A DNA stretch of 64,000 nucleotides from Meconema thalassinum (GCA_946902985.2 OX336389.2:172990704-173054703), one strand, 5' to 3'; positions 1-11,110 are shown, counted from the stretch's first letter. The notes: a model not told the origin generated them from the letters alone. Numbers and translations are program-made.

Positions 1-2
1 AA

Positions 3-1661
3 ACAAGTAATGAGAATTTCCAGACTGAAATCAGAAAAGAATGGGAATCCAATAAACAAGCTGAGGGAAACACATCACAAACTAACATGAGGTTAACAGA
101 ACTTAAAATAGTTGTTGACAGTTTGAAAACACAAGTACAGGATCACAGTAAATTGTTGAAAGATGGAATTGATGTAGATGTGGAAAATATTGTCAAAAAA
201 AGTTTGGAAGCATTGAAAGATGATTGGAAGAAACTCAGTTCCGATCATGTTTCAAGCATCAAACGTGATATGGAAACCAAGATAGTTTCAACTGAAGCTA
301 GATTAAATAAGGATGTTTCTGATGCAAGGGAGGATTTAATTAAAAGAATCAATCTTGTACAGAAAACTCAAAGTGATGATATGTCAGGAGTAAGAGCAGA
401 TCTCGATAGAGAAATGAATGAAACTAAGTCTTTAGGAGATAAAGTGAATCGAATGGATAATGACTTGACGGAAGATAGGGAAAGGAGGTTAATTGAGCTT
501 GAGGAAATTAAAAGGGGTATTCAAAATATTAACTTAGGCGATGCATTAACGGCAGAAGCTATTAAGATTTCATTAAAGGACGAACTTAGGAAGGAGATTC
601 AGGAATGCATAGGAAATCAGGTCGAGACCGAAAACGAAGTAAAGGAAACAGATCAAGCTAGGATGACACGATTAGAAGATGAAATTAGAGATGTTAGAGC
701 GAAACAAACTCCGATAGGACTTTCGATGCAACAAGATATAGATATAGGAGAGAATGATTTCGGGATAGGAAGTCTAAGACAGGTACACCCTTCGAACAGA
801 GCATCTTATGTCACTATCATTAGAAATTTTGAAGAAAAAACACGAAAATGTAATGACAAAGATGGTCTTACGCCAATTGAGTTCGTTAAGCATCTCCGTG
901 ATTATTTTTATGAAAATCATATATCTCAAGATAGAGAAATGCGTATCGTGGAACGCTATCTCGAAGGATCACCTTTGGAGTGGTATCGTGCATTCAGGTA
1001 TACGTTCGGAGACTTTGAGGAATTTGCCGAAGCTCTAGTCAAAAGATATTGGAGTGTGGAAGGACAGCAAGATTTGAGAGCGGAGGTTTATTCTAAGAAA
1101 TACTTAGGTACTCTCCCAACTAAGTACGCTGATTTCTTTAATATGCAATTAGCGAAACTACGTTACCTTCAACCCCCTTTGACACAAACAGAATTGATAG
1201 AAGCTATTTCTAGGCAGCTTCCGGTTGATGCCAGACGTAATTTAATATCGTCTGGAGTCAATGATCTTGCCAAGATGGATGAACTACTTCGTAGACTTGA
1301 CTACACAAGCTCCATGCCTAATGTAATTCCTAGAAACAGGCAGGATAGTAGAGAGGTGAATACGATAGTCATTGATCAGACCCAACAAACGGAAGAAGTA
1401 ACGAATCAAGTTCAAACTAAATCAGGTCCTGATAGGAACAATTACTTTAGAGACAGACGGTATGAACCAAGGTACCGCCGATTCAGAGAAGGTAGACCTT
1501 ACCAGCAAGAGGAGCGTAGAAATGGAGAAAATAACAGAAGGACAGGTTATTTCCGCAATAACAATAACTATAATAACAACAATTATAGGAACTACAACTC
1601 CAACCAACGAAATGATCAGAATAATCGAAACAATAGAGGTTATAGCCGCTATAAAAACTAA
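3..1661 (+). CDS. gag: Gag polyprotein of Gypsy element A, open at the window edge
   Basis: The frame is open from base 3, so the ATG at 87 is probably internal and the true start lies outside the window. Counting from that ATG, residues 1-225 are charged and heptad-like (coiled coil). Residues about 236-330 resemble a retrotransposon gag/capsid domain, with a W-Y-x-A-F segment near 295. Residues 450-524 are rich in Arg and Asn. No CCHC zinc knuckle is present, so RNA binding would rest on the basic tail. The frame stops at TAA 1659-1661, but the same frame continues with identical Asn/Arg/Gln-rich composition to 1874. The stop is therefore more likely a nonsense mutation or a leaky stop than the natural end. 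Gag would assemble the cytoplasmic particle that packages element RNA. Confidence 0.8.
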   Translation, partial: TSNENFQTEIRKEWESNKQAEGNTSQTNMRLTELKIVVDSLKTQVQDHSKLLKDGIDVDVENIVKKSLEALKDDWKKLSSDHVSSIKRDMETKIVSTEARLNKDVSDAREDLIKRINLVQKTQSDDMSGVRADLDREMNETKSLGDKVNRMDNDLTEDRERRLIELEEIKRGIQNINLGDALTAEAIKISLKDELRKEIQECIGNQVETENEVKETDQARMTRLEDEIRDVRAKQTPIGLSMQQDIDIGENDFGIGSLRQVHPSNRASYVTIIRNFEEKTRKCNDKDGLTPIEFVKHLRDYFYENHISQDREMRIVERYLEGSPLEWYRAFRYTFGDFEEFAEALVKRYWSVEGQQDLRAEVYSKKYLGTLPTKYADFFNMQLAKLRYLQPPLTQTELIEAISRQLPVDARRNLISSGVNDLAKMDELLRRLDYTSSMPNVIPRNRQDSREVNTIVIDQTQQTEEVTNQVQTKSGPDRNNYFRDRRYEPRYRRFREGRPYQQEERRNGENNRRTGYFRNNNNYNNNNYRNYNSNQRNDQNNRNNRGYSRYKN

Positions 1662-1874
1662 AACGATGATGTATTTTCTAGACAGCAGTATAATGAGAGG
1701 TATCGTGAAGGTCAGGAGTACATTAGAAACGCTAACCAGGGGAATACAACTCGAGATTCCAGAAATAACAACAGGAGTGAAGTTGACCCTAAACCAGGCA
1801 CTAGTCAACAAGGAAGAGCTGAAGAAACAGCCCCTGAACAAACAAAAAAAACTCCAATCACGAAGCGCAATTAA
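1662..1874 (+). other. In-frame continuation of gag after TAA 1659
   Basis: This frame stays open for about 70 codons after the stop and keeps the Asn, Arg, Gln and Glu-rich character of the gag tail. It ends at TAA 1872-1874. It carries the A-run that can shift ribosomes into pol, so pol expression as seen would require readthrough of TAA 1659. The simplest history is one C-to-T change in a CAA codon; this is inferred, since no sibling copy is in the window. Confidence 0.7.
1844..1850 (+). promoter_or_regulatory. Candidate -1 frameshift slippery site (A AAA AAA)
   Basis: A run of eight A (1844-1851) is phased in the gag frame as A AAA AAA. A -1 slip there moves reading to the codon at 1850, which is exactly the pol frame. 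That frame is open from 1838, just after a TGA at 1835-1837. The shift window is thus only about 37 bases wide, bounded by TGA 1835 and the gag stop 1872. Gypsy elements commonly express pol by -1 frameshifting at such runs. I did not identify a stimulatory structure downstream. Confidence 0.65.
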
Positions 1875-4800
1875 ATGAAGGTCACTTGTCATATCACAAT
1901 GTCACGATTAATGAGATTTACCAGGTCACTGACGAAGACTTACTCTTTGAGGAAGAAATTATAAGAGAGGAAAGGAAAACAGAATTACCCATTATTAATA
2001 TTCATGTGGAAGAGGAGAAATGCAAATCTTTGGTTGATACTGGGGCAGTAGTTTCGATTTTGTCCGAGGAATGTTATTTGAGGCTTTTGAAAGGCAACAG
2101 TATGACGATTTTGCCAGCTTCGACGGTGAAGGTGAGGGGTATCTTTCAGGATAAGACGGTCAAATGTAAAGTACAAGTATTGTTAAATTTCAAGATAAAT
2201 GAGAAAGAGTATGAACATGTCTTTATCGTGGTACAGAAAATCAATTTTGATATGATTCTGGGAATAGATTTTATTGGAAAAGTAGGAGCAGTTATCGATT
2301 TGAAGAATCGAGTGATGAAACTATACGAGAATAATTTGGAAGCGGAGAATTTGGAAGGACAGGAAATAAGTACAGATCTAGATACAGATTATAGAGAGGA
2401 TGTTTTAGAAAACATTGTGAGTGAAGTGGAAAGAGAGAGAGAATATCATACTCAATCGATTGAAGGGTTCGAAGAAATCCAAGAAGAATTTGAAGATTTG
2501 ATAATCGAATTCAAAGACATTTTTGATGAGAAACCAGGTCTAATTAAAGATTTTCAGTATCGTATTCGATTGACCAATGAAATGCCTTACCAGAAAAAGA
2601 TATACCCTATTCCTGAAAAATATTACGAGGAAGTGAAAGGAATTATTAGAAAAATGGAAGAGGATGAAATAATTAGAAAGCAAGCATCATCCTATATTAA
2701 TCCTATAACTGTTGTGAAGAAAAGCAATGGACAATTACGTTTATGCCTCGATGCAAGAAGTATCAATGCGTTGATTTTGCCGGAGACAGATAGACCACCA
2801 AGGATTCGAGATTTATTAAGAAGATTTAAAGGAAAGTCATGTTTCAGTGTACTGGATCTCACAGCCTCCTTTTATCAGATAGAACTCTCAGAAGATAGTA
2901 GACAGTATACCGGGTTTTTATTCGACCAATCGAGCTATGTATTTTTGAGATTACCTTTTGGTATTGTCAACAGTGGACCAGCTTTAATAAGAGCTTTGGA
3001 CAGTAAGCTTAGTGACGAGGTGAAGGAAAACACAATGTGTTATATTGATGATCTCATCATTTCATCTGAGAATGAAAGGGAACATTTGGAACATTTAAAG
3101 AAGTTGTTTTTGGATTTGAGAGAAGCAAATATTAAGGTAAATTTTGGCAAATGCCACTTTTTGAAGGAAAGAATAGATTTCTTGGGTCACACCATTGATC
3201 AGTTTGGCTACCATCCGAATGAGAAGAAAGTAGAAGCTATTGTTCGATTCCCAAGACCTACTAAAGTGAAACAAGTTCGAGAATTTGTAGGCATGTGCCA
3301 ATTCTTGAGTAATCACTGTAGCCGATATTCAGAGGTCATGGCACCATTGTATGATCTTCTTAAAAAGAATAATAGATGGAAATGGGGTCCCGCAGCAGAA
3401 GAGGCATTTGAAAAAGCAAAGGAAATGCTTAGAAATAATATTAAATTGGAGTATCCAGAGTTCGACCGTATATTCTATTTAGTATCGGATGCGTCGAGAG
3501 TGGGAATCAGTGCTGTGTTATATCAGAAGGATGAGAGTGGAAATAAGCATTATATTGGATTTTGCAGTAGGAAACTGAGGAAACACGAGGAAAATTATTT
3601 TACCACTGAGTTGGAGGCGCTAGCTTTTGTAACGGCGTTGCAGCAATGGAAGAAAGTCCTGCTGGGACATCAAATTGTTATTTTAACTGACCATAAAGCT
3701 CTCCAGTTCACGATGCAGTCGGATTTATCCAGCGATCGTTTAACAAGATGGACTTTGTTTGTTCAGCAGTTTAATGCGACCATAATCCATCAACCTGGCA
3801 AGGATAATCTTTTAGCTGATGCTTTATCGCGTAATCCTGTAGAGAATATCCAGATAAATGCGATACAATTGGAGCCGAAAGATCAAGAGACTTTGGTGAA
3901 ACTTGAGAGGATCAATGTATCACAGAAAAGATGCACTCCAATAAGGATCATGTATCGGATTTTGAAAGGTTATATGGATAATGCTGATCCAGACTATGAG
4001 AATGTCCGAAGACGCTCGAATCGATATGTTTTGTCAGGAGACATTATTTGCAAGTATGTCGATAAGGAGAAGACAAGAGTCAGAGTTATGGTTCCTCCCA
4101 ATTTAGTAAAACCTTTGGTTTGGTTGACACACCACAGTATAGGCCACGGTGGTTTGGATAAGACCGTCAATACTTTACAGGAAATGTTTTATTGGAAGAA
4201 GTTGAGGAATTCGGTGGCTGAGATCATTCGAACTTGTGAGAAATGTCAGAAAGGGAAATATACATCGGAGCTTCTTAAGGAAAGACCTAGGTCCATTATA
4301 CCATCTAAACCCCTTGAACTATTCGCCTGCGACATTTTTGGTCCATGTCCCAAGGGACATAGAGGAAATAAGTTTGTATTAGTAACGATAGACGTATTTT
4401 CAAAATTGGTATCTTTGGATCCAAACCAGAAAGCTACAACAAGGAAAGTTTTGAATAGGATTGAGAGATCAGTAATTCCGAAGGCAGGAAAGCCGGAATT
4501 TATTTTAACTGACCATGGGCCTCAGTTTACGTCTATGGGATTTCAGGAAGCCATGGAAAGGCTAGACATTAAGCATATATTTTCTAGTGTGCGATGTCCG
4601 GAGACGAATCCCAGTGAAAGAATTATGTCAGAATTTGCAAAATTCTGTAGGATTTTTTGTCCTAATGATCATCGAAGTTGGGTTAGATTCGTTCCCATCA
4701 TTGAAAAATTCCTTAATACAACGTTTCACGAGAGTTCGGCGGATGTTCCGTTGATGCTCCATTTTGATAGGAAGCCAGAGAGGCCTTGGAAGAATTTGTT

Positions 4801-5140
4801 TGATTCCATACCTAAAGATCCAGAAATTCCGAGAAGAGAAAGGATCGAGAAAGCCAAGGATAATTTAAGAAAGGCAGCAGACAAACGTATGAAGAGGATT
4901 CGGGGAAAACGATTCAGTGCACCATTTAACGTCGGAGATTTAGTCCTGATTAGGAAACCAACGAAAGCTGATGTAGCTCAGAAGATATACACAAAATTTT
5001 CGATCGTGTACATGGGTCCGTTTAGAGTGGGCACTGTTTTTGGAAACAACTGTTATGAAATTTTGGAGATTGATAGCGATAATTCAGTGGGAAGATTCAA
5101 TGCTAAGAATCTGAAGAAGTCTTATGAGAGAGTGGATTAG
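1850..5140 (+). CDS. pol: Pol polyprotein of Gypsy element A (PR-RT-RH-IN)
   Basis: This frame is continuous and has no good ATG near its start, which fits entry by frameshifting. Residue numbers count from the TTG at 1886. The aspartic protease has D-T-G-A at 51-54. Reverse transcriptase has an LDL motif and Y-I-D-D at 386-389 (3041-3052). RNase H has S-D-A at 534-536. Integrase has a zinc site H750, H754, C784, C787, catalytic D816 and D876, and E911 in an N-P-S-E-R context. The D-to-E spacing is 34, one shorter than usual D,D35E, as in elements with N-P-x-E-R. A G-P-F segment near the C terminus resembles the GPY/F module. The products mature Gag, copy RNA to DNA in the particle and insert it into chromosomes. 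No stop or frameshift was seen, so pol itself looks intact. Confidence 0.92.
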   Translation, partial: NSNHEAQLNEGHLSYHNVTINEIYQVTDEDLLFEEEIIREERKTELPIINIHVEEEKCKSLVDTGAVVSILSEECYLRLLKGNSMTILPASTVKVRGIFQDKTVKCKVQVLLNFKINEKEYEHVFIVVQKINFDMILGIDFIGKVGAVIDLKNRVMKLYENNLEAENLEGQEISTDLDTDYREDVLENIVSEVEREREYHTQSIEGFEEIQEEFEDLIIEFKDIFDEKPGLIKDFQYRIRLTNEMPYQKKIYPIPEKYYEEVKGIIRKMEEDEIIRKQASSYINPITVVKKSNGQLRLCLDARSINALILPETDRPPRIRDLLRRFKGKSCFSVLDLTASFYQIELSEDSRQYTGFLFDQSSYVFLRLPFGIVNSGPALIRALDSKLSDEVKENTMCYIDDLIISSENEREHLEHLKKLFLDLREANIKVNFGKCHFLKERIDFLGHTIDQFGYHPNEKKVEAIVRFPRPTKVKQVREFVGMCQFLSNHCSRYSEVMAPLYDLLKKNNRWKWGPAAEEAFEKAKEMLRNNIKLEYPEFDRIFYLVSDASRVGISAVLYQKDESGNKHYIGFCSRKLRKHEENYFTTELEALAFVTALQQWKKVLLGHQIVILTDHKALQFTMQSDLSSDRLTRWTLFVQQFNATIIHQPGKDNLLADALSRNPVENIQINAIQLEPKDQETLVKLERINVSQKRCTPIRIMYRILKGYMDNADPDYENVRRRSNRYVLSGDIICKYVDKEKTRVRVMVPPNLVKPLVWLTHHSIGHGGLDKTVNTLQEMFYWKKLRNSVAEIIRTCEKCQKGKYTSELLKERPRSIIPSKPLELFACDIFGPCPKGHRGNKFVLVTIDVFSKLVSLDPNQKATTRKVLNRIERSVIPKAGKPEFILTDHGPQFTSMGFQEAMERLDIKHIFSSVRCPETNPSERIMSEFAKFCRIFCPNDHRSWVRFVPIIEKFLNTTFHESSADVPLMLHFDRKPERPWKNLFDSIPKDPEIPRRERIEKAKDNLRKAADKRMKRIRGKRFSAPFNVGDLVLIRKPTKADVAQKIYTKFSIVYMGPFRVGTVFGNNCYEILEIDSDNSVGRFNAKNLKKSYERVD

Positions 5141-5221
5141 CAAATGAATTTAGAATTCTATTTAAAGGATTGTTTTATGGAACCCGAATAAAAGCATTGG
5201 TCACGCTTTGATTCAAGCGTT

Positions 5222-5231
5222 AAGGGGAAAA
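5222..5231 (+). promoter_or_regulatory. Candidate polypurine tract of element A
   Basis: AAGGGGAAAA lies 82 bases past the pol stop and is followed at once by TG, as expected at an LTR 5' edge. The 16-mer CAAGCGTTAAGGGGAA covering it (5214-5229) recurs exactly at 6223-6238. Either copy, or both, could prime plus-strand synthesis. Confidence 0.4.
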
Positions 5232-6955
5232 TGAACTCGAATTCTAAATGATTCAGGATGGACAGGATGCTATTTAGGACGTTCTGGTGTAATTTGGAGA
5301 AGATTGCGGTATTTTTTGGAGGAATTACGATATTTTTAAATTTTAATATGGGAGGAAGCTTCAGATTGTGTTTGACAACAACAAAATGGCGAGAGAAGCC
5401 GCCCTTGGGCAATGCTGCGTAGTATTTTCGCTAGGCCGCCCATAGCAACTTGTAGAGTTCGAAGAGAAATGCGTTGATTGGCTAATCCAATTGCCAGAAT
5501 CAGAAAGGGTAGGAGAAATGAGCGCGCTTGATGAGAAGCTTCGTCGATTTATAAACTGCCATTTATTAAAGAAAAGAGAATCTGCACATTTAAAACTATT
5601 GAGAAAGGATCTAAATTAAAAGGATTTATGATAGTCACCCAGAGGTGGAATTTTGATAATCCTGTAAGAAGATATAAGTAATGATTGGTTTGCCGCTTTT
5701 TTCCTCATGACGCGCCATTCGATTGGTTTTGAGGTGCGTGGTGACGCGCTGCCGATCGAGGTCTTTTGTGCCGAGGTGACGAGAGAGACGGACCTGCGAC
5801 AGAGGAGTTCCTGAAACTAGCGTGTGCGAGATAGGGGTCTCACGCGAACATAGTTTGTCGGCGAGGGAGGCAGTCCCGTCGGTCAGAAATTAACATGGGA
5901 AGTCCGGTGAAGATGTGGGAAACAGAATATCGTCGTAATATTAGTTCTCGTGTGAAACTAGTATTGAAAGTTTGACTAAACTAAAGAGAAACGTCGTGTG
6001 CACATTACATGAAAGTTTCAAGACGACATTCGAAAGAATAAGATAGTTTTCTTTGTTGAAAGCACTTTCGTTAAAGAAGCACGTTTCGCTTGGTGCGTGT
6101 CAGCTATACAGGCGAGAAGGGAAGGCCCGTTATCTGCCTGTGCTAACATTTGTATGACAGCAGCTCTCATTAATAGCAAGTCTCTGTTTAGTGACAAGCT
6201 TTTTATCGAAATGTTCGACATGCAAGCGTTAAGGGGAATAGTTAACATTGTGTTTAACGCAGTCGTGATCATGGACTAAGCCAAGTTATGCGCAGGGAAC
6301 GTGATGTTACGCTGTTGGACTGGAATACCGGGTAACCGACATTAATCTTAAAATTATAAGATGTGGTGTAACGATTACAAGGCTACAATCCAACGTTACG
6401 AGATGGAACTTGATTACCGCGTCATGGCTAGATATTATCAGACCCGAAGCGAAGCAGTTCATCATACTTCGAGACTGAGGGATTCTTGCGGTATCGCAGA
6501 TCGAGGCGAGCTCCGTGTTCGAAGCCAGCCAGGGAGATTGACGATCGGGGAGCAGGGTTCGAGTCGTGACAAGGCAGTCTTCCGAAGAAAGAGGATGAAG
6601 ATTAGTGAGTGTGGAATTGCTGGTGTCGTCAGTAATTCCCTCCATACTTCTTCTAGAAGATGTCATCGCAAGGTAGAAACAGATATCCTCGTTAGTAGCT
6701 GTTGGTTATTTTGTAGTTAGTTGTAGAATAGAATATCAGAGAGCATGGCACCATTTCAACGCTAAACTATTTTGTTGTGTGTGAAATAGTTTAAGCACAG
6801 AAATTATTTTTCAGCGTTGGACATTTAAATATTAATTTTCTTTTAGTGAGATTTTCGGATAGTAACATTTGGATTTTTGACTTATAGGTTTTGAGATTTA
6901 AGCTCATTTTATTAATAATTTCGTTTATCGAATTTCTTTCGATCCACGTATCTTT

Positions 6956-7068
6956 GGGAATATTATTGTATATTATTGAATTTTATTGGGAATTTTATTG
7001 AATTTATTGAAGTTTATTGAACATTATTGGAACATTATTGGAATTTTATTGGATATTATTCAGCATTT
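6956..7068 (+). repeat. Degenerate TTATTG-type tandem repeat
   Basis: About ten imperfect units resembling GAATTTTATTG or GAACATTATTG follow each other inside the 3' region of element A. It looks like local slippage in AT-rich sequence. Confidence 0.6.
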
Positions 7069-9428
7069 TAGAAAATGGTATTACTTTACCCAAGCAACTT
7101 AGACTTTGAAAAGAATGTTTATTTGGAAATGAATTATTATTTGGACATTTCCAAGACTTTATAGTTATCTTCGAGTCTGACTTCGCTCAAGTAATTATTT
7201 AATCAAACATTTTGAAGAGGTGGAAGGATGAAACATTATTTGGACATTCCACTTTAGTCGGTTATAACTAATAATAATTTATCTGTGGATAAATTATTTT
7301 ATTTTATTTGAGAGATCTTATCTGCTCGGACAAATTAGCACATTTGGGTATTCTACGAAATTTTACAACACTCTTGGAGATTGTTATTGACTTTAATTGC
7401 ATTAACGCAATATTTTGGAAAGACCAGAGAGAAGTAACGAATGTTTATATTTATTAAATGTTAACAACAATTATTTGAAATCTAGAGTAACTTATACTAG
7501 TAAACCATTACGTCATCACTGTTTATTAGAGTCGACTATTATGTATTTTCACAACATCTGAAAGAGCTATACGCTGTAATTATTATAAGTAAATATATTA
7601 TGAAAGCAAGGCATTATATGCAATTTAAATAAGTTGTTATGGCAGAATACTGTATTAAGAGATTGAAGTGAAGAATTATAGCAGCTATATTGGTTTAATA
7701 TCAAGCTGAGGAAAGTGTCATACGGAATTTACCTATGTAATTGAAAGAAGTTGTTGTTGTAAGTATTCAGTGGATATTTGTTCAGTATATTAGTGAAGGG
7801 AAGGTCATTATACGCGTTGTGAGCGTTTAATTGGAAATTATAAGTAAATATATTACAGTAAAGAATTGAGTAACACCTTAGTTGTCCAGTATTATTGTAA
7901 AACGACTCTCAGTTGAATTGATTAGTTCTATTGGCGGAAAATATTTGGGAAACGGATTGAAAGTGAAAATGTTGTTAATTATTATTAAGACATTATCAAG
8001 GATAATACATTAATTATATAAGCTTAACTTAACCGTTCGGCGATGTATGTATGCCCAATTATGAAACGAAACATCTTTATTATGATGATAGCGATATGAA
8101 ATTGTAACAGTGACACTTTATTTAAGAGCATAAAAATTTGGGATTGTCAGTAGTTGACCAGAGGAGGAAGGTTGGATGATTGAGAATCATCACGAATGAT
8201 GTAAATAACATAAGACATTAATTGTTAACAATATTTAAATATAATACTATTAACAACTAGGAGAATTTAACGATATAATAAAGTTATCTGAATAACTTTC
8301 TTAATAAACATCTGATCCTAAAACAATAATAATAATAATAATAAGGTTTATTATTTGGATTAACATGATTGATAATTATTTCTAATAATTAATAAACATT
8401 TAAATAACGAACATTTTACAAACTTAATTAATAATTTGGAAATATTAATAGTCTTTAATTAAATTATTTAATAATAATTTCTACCATTAATCATTAAATA
8501 ATTTTGGGAACCTTAGTTGACAATTAAACGAAAGTTTAATATACTTTAATGTTTTTTTAAACGTTTAAACCATAAATTGAAGTGACGTTTAAAGAACGTG
8601 ACGACGTTCTTTAAATACAGTAAGGTGGTTTACTATTGTGTAAAGGTGATCTTATGGAAGATCAGTATAAAATTAATTTCTATTAATTTTACCAATGGAT
8701 GACATTGGAATAGTAAGTAGAAATGTCATGGGAAGACATTGGATGTATTAAAACCGATCTTTGTTCACATATATTACTAGGGAACAAGAGTAAAATTTAA
8801 GAGCTGTTGTGCAAACAGCTGATTGATAATTTGTTTATTTAATTTTATTTAAGAAGTGGAGTACTTCTAACGTCCATGGGACGATGATTTAATTTCATAA
8901 TCTTATTATAGGAATTTTCGCAGAATCATTTGCGGATTACATGTAATTGTTATGAGAATATTTGTTAAATTAATTTTATTTATTATCACTTCGTTAATAA
9001 ATTTATTTGTTAGTTTTGTAACTGCGTTTTGATGATTTATTTAAGTTATGAAGGCGGATTATGTTTTGGTGCATTTGAGGTTTTATAGAACCACTAATTT
9101 CGCCCACTTAACCGAGAATAGTTAGTATCTCGAGCTCTTCGTTTATTTAGTTGATATACCCATTATGCTTTACCAAAACATGATCTTAGAAAGTGTGCAC
9201 CCCCCATTTAGCTATTGTTGGTAGGATTTCCAGGTTTTTGAGCCGGGGACCTCGAGATTCTGCAATCCAGCTGATCTTCGGATTCGACAAGCAGCTCAAA
9301 TGCTTTAAACGGGTACAGTACGATCGTTCAATATTTGTCCGCTAGGATGCATGTTTCGTGTGGATCTATTTAACATTACTTGCACAGTTGGTTTCGAGAG
9401 CACGGGGAACACTAGAGCCTACATTAAA

Positions 9429-9552
9429 CATGGTAAGAGTACCCATTCGTACGACTGCATTGAATTGTAATATTGCTTCAGGAGGGATTCCTACAAGTGG
9501 ATGTTGCTGCTCGTGTTGGAGTGGGTCAAAGTGATGCCTCGAGGGTGTAGAA
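9429..9552 (+). pseudogene. 5' fragment of a Tc1-like transposase, split by a hAT element
   Basis: After a frame change the segment reads like the Tc1 helix-turn-helix start: L-Q-x-G-F-x-x-x-D-V-A-A-R-V-G-V-x-Q-S, then a V-stop-N where V-W-N is expected (TGG to TAG). The coding sense resumes at 12239, directly after the hAT element and its target duplication. The pair is one decayed gene interrupted by a 2.7-kb insertion. It is far too damaged to be active. Confidence 0.7.
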
Positions 9553-9929
9553 CAGGGGCGGCCAGGCTTTGCACCCTCGGTGTGACGATTGCGCTGCGCC
9601 GCACTCCGCAGCACACCCGCTGGCCTCTATCGGCTGGGCTGCCTGCCCTGACTGCCGGTGCGTTGGACCGAGTCAAGTTGGAATCGCCTTCGCAAAGAAC
9701 GTAATGTAAACAAACTGTTCTTCCAATGTGTTGATTGTCCGAAACATCTACATTTTGTTCGCGTGTTTCTGCGCGTACCGGCACTTGAAGGTTACGTGCT
9801 TAGCATTAAAATATTTTCTTGTTGTTGATTGATGTAGTGGCTTTGCGACATCGTGGTCTTGTAGTTCCATGTACTAGGGTGTGTGTATAGAATTTATCTG
9901 ATAAACTGTGTAATTATGGTGGCTGTTTT

Positions 9930-10285
9930 TTGTTGTTGTTTTTTTAGCGTATGGCTTTTAGTGCCAGGAGTGTCCGAGGACATGTTCGGCTCGCCAGCTT
10001 TGTAGCTACTTCGAGGCGGACACCCAATGGGTGAGCTACACGTACCGTCGCGTGTGGAGTGTTGTCTGGGGAGGAAAGTTTGAATGTAAGGACAAGGAGT
10101 TGGAAGGTAGCGGCTGTGGCCTATAGTTAGGGACCAACCCCGGAATTTGCCTGCAAGGAAGATGGGAAACCACAGAAGACCATCTTCAAGGTTGCCGGCG
10201 GGGGGATTCAAACCTCCTCGCCTCCCGGATGTGAGCGACTGCCAGCAGTCATGCCGTAATGACCACGGCTAACTCACCCGGTATG
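9930..10285 (-). repeat. tRNA-derived SINE
   Basis: Read on the minus strand, a promoter A box near 10255-10280 is followed by a B box (GAGGTTTGAATCCCC, 10200-10220). A body with the GTGGTTTCCCAT word follows. The 3' tail is (AAC)n, seen here as GTT repeats near 9930-9950. It sits head to tail with the next SINE inside the hAT element. Confidence 0.75.
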
Positions 10286-10588
10286 GAGGCTGTATTAGTG
10301 TGTGTATTTGTAATCCAGGTGAGGACAGGGAAGGAGGCAGCCGTTGCCTTAATTTAGGAGCCATCCCACCATTTGCCTAGAGTAGAAGTGCGAAACTACG
10401 GAAAACTAATTCCAAGATGGCTGAGATGGGAATCGAACCCACCTCATCTCAGTTTTGCCTCATGAAGTTGAGTGTACCCAGTTCCAGCCCTCAGACCAGA
10501 ATTAAATATCTTGGCAGTGCCGGGATTGAAACCCGGACCTCCAGGGCAACATCCAAGAATGCTAGCCACTACACCACGATGTGGCCAG
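10286..10588 (-). repeat. tRNA-derived SINE, second copy
   Basis: The minus strand shows an A box (GGTGTAGTGGCTAGCATTC) and B box (CCGGGTTTCAATCCC) at 10500-10588. The body is closely shared with the copies at 41677-41984 (same strand) and 46862-47070 (opposite strand). Confidence 0.8.
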
Positions 10589-10689
10589 AATTAATTAATT
10601 GATAAGGTGTCATGGGACTCATATTTTATGACAATGCAATTTTGGTCACATTTTTATTTTCCTTGTTTTCAATTTGTTTATATATTTAC

Positions 10690-11110
10690 AATAACAAAAC
10701 AGTAACACAGTAGCCTATTTACAATACGTTCAATGTTCGGTACGATTGCTTGCGAGACAAACAACCGGAGGCTGTTCCGCAAGTTATCGTCAGACATCAG
10801 AGCGAGATGCCGTGATTTTGTTAGTTTCAATGCAGAGAAAATCGTTTCACAGACATACGTTGCTGGTATACGTTGCCTGTGCAATTTTGGATATTCTTGC
10901 TGCGGGAATTTTGAGTAGAAATCGGGCAAATTTTCACACAGCTAAAAATATCCTTAAGTCTTGAGCTACATTGCAAATTTATAAGCTCCATTTGAAACTC
11001 ATGCGGAACCTCAGTTACAGAGATTGAAAATGGCTTGACAAACAAATCAAAAACAGGCTGAAGTTTTGCAAGTTCTAGAACAGGCTGTTCCAAATCCACG
11101 AGTTTGAGTA
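10690..11110 (-). pseudogene. hAT transposase C-terminal domain relic
   Basis: Two minus-strand frames join across a frameshift near 10920-10930. The upstream part contains V-P-x-E-F-Q-M-E-L-I-x-L-Q-C-x-S. The downstream part contains F-Y-S-K-F-P, Y-P-K-L, Y-V-C-E-x-x-F-S and K-S-R. This order matches the dimerisation region of hAT transposases and of domesticated relatives such as GTF2IRD2/ZMYM-like proteins. The catalytic N-terminal part is not recognisable. Its orientation gives the strand of the enclosing element. Confidence 0.7.

Larger units (their letters stand above)
1..9190 (+). mobile_element. Ty3/Gypsy LTR retrotransposon A, 5' end beyond window
   Basis: Gag and pol occupy 3-5140 in the usual Gypsy order of gag, protease, reverse transcriptase, RNase H and integrase. 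They are followed by about 4 kb of AT-rich sequence with no coding relic and no visible SINE insertion. The 5' LTR and primer-binding site would lie left of base 1. The right border near 9190 is placed only where base composition changes, so it is soft. No envelope gene is visible downstream of pol. Confidence 0.8.
5141..9190 (+). other. Long 3' noncoding region of element A, probably including a large 3' LTR
   Basis: There is no coding relic here. It opens with polypurine-like sequence. At 5690-5900 there is a GC-richer patch preceded by TATA-like TTTATAA near 5550 and ATATAAG near 5654. From about 6720 to 9190 it is strongly AT-rich with many TTATTG and AATAAT words. If the LTR begins near 5232 it would be close to 4 kb, large for a Gypsy LTR. 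Without the 5' LTR the borders cannot be proved. Confidence 0.45.

Noticed and set aside
1422..1892. 156-codon minus frame and 138-codon + frame
   Set aside because: Shadows of the gag tail; low-complexity products.
5141..6300. Envelope gene downstream of Gypsy A pol
   Set aside because: No long frame, signal peptide or transmembrane pattern on +.
6307..6720. Opposing 119-codon frames
   Set aside because: Both lie in the noncoding 3' region of element A, show no motif and mirror each other.
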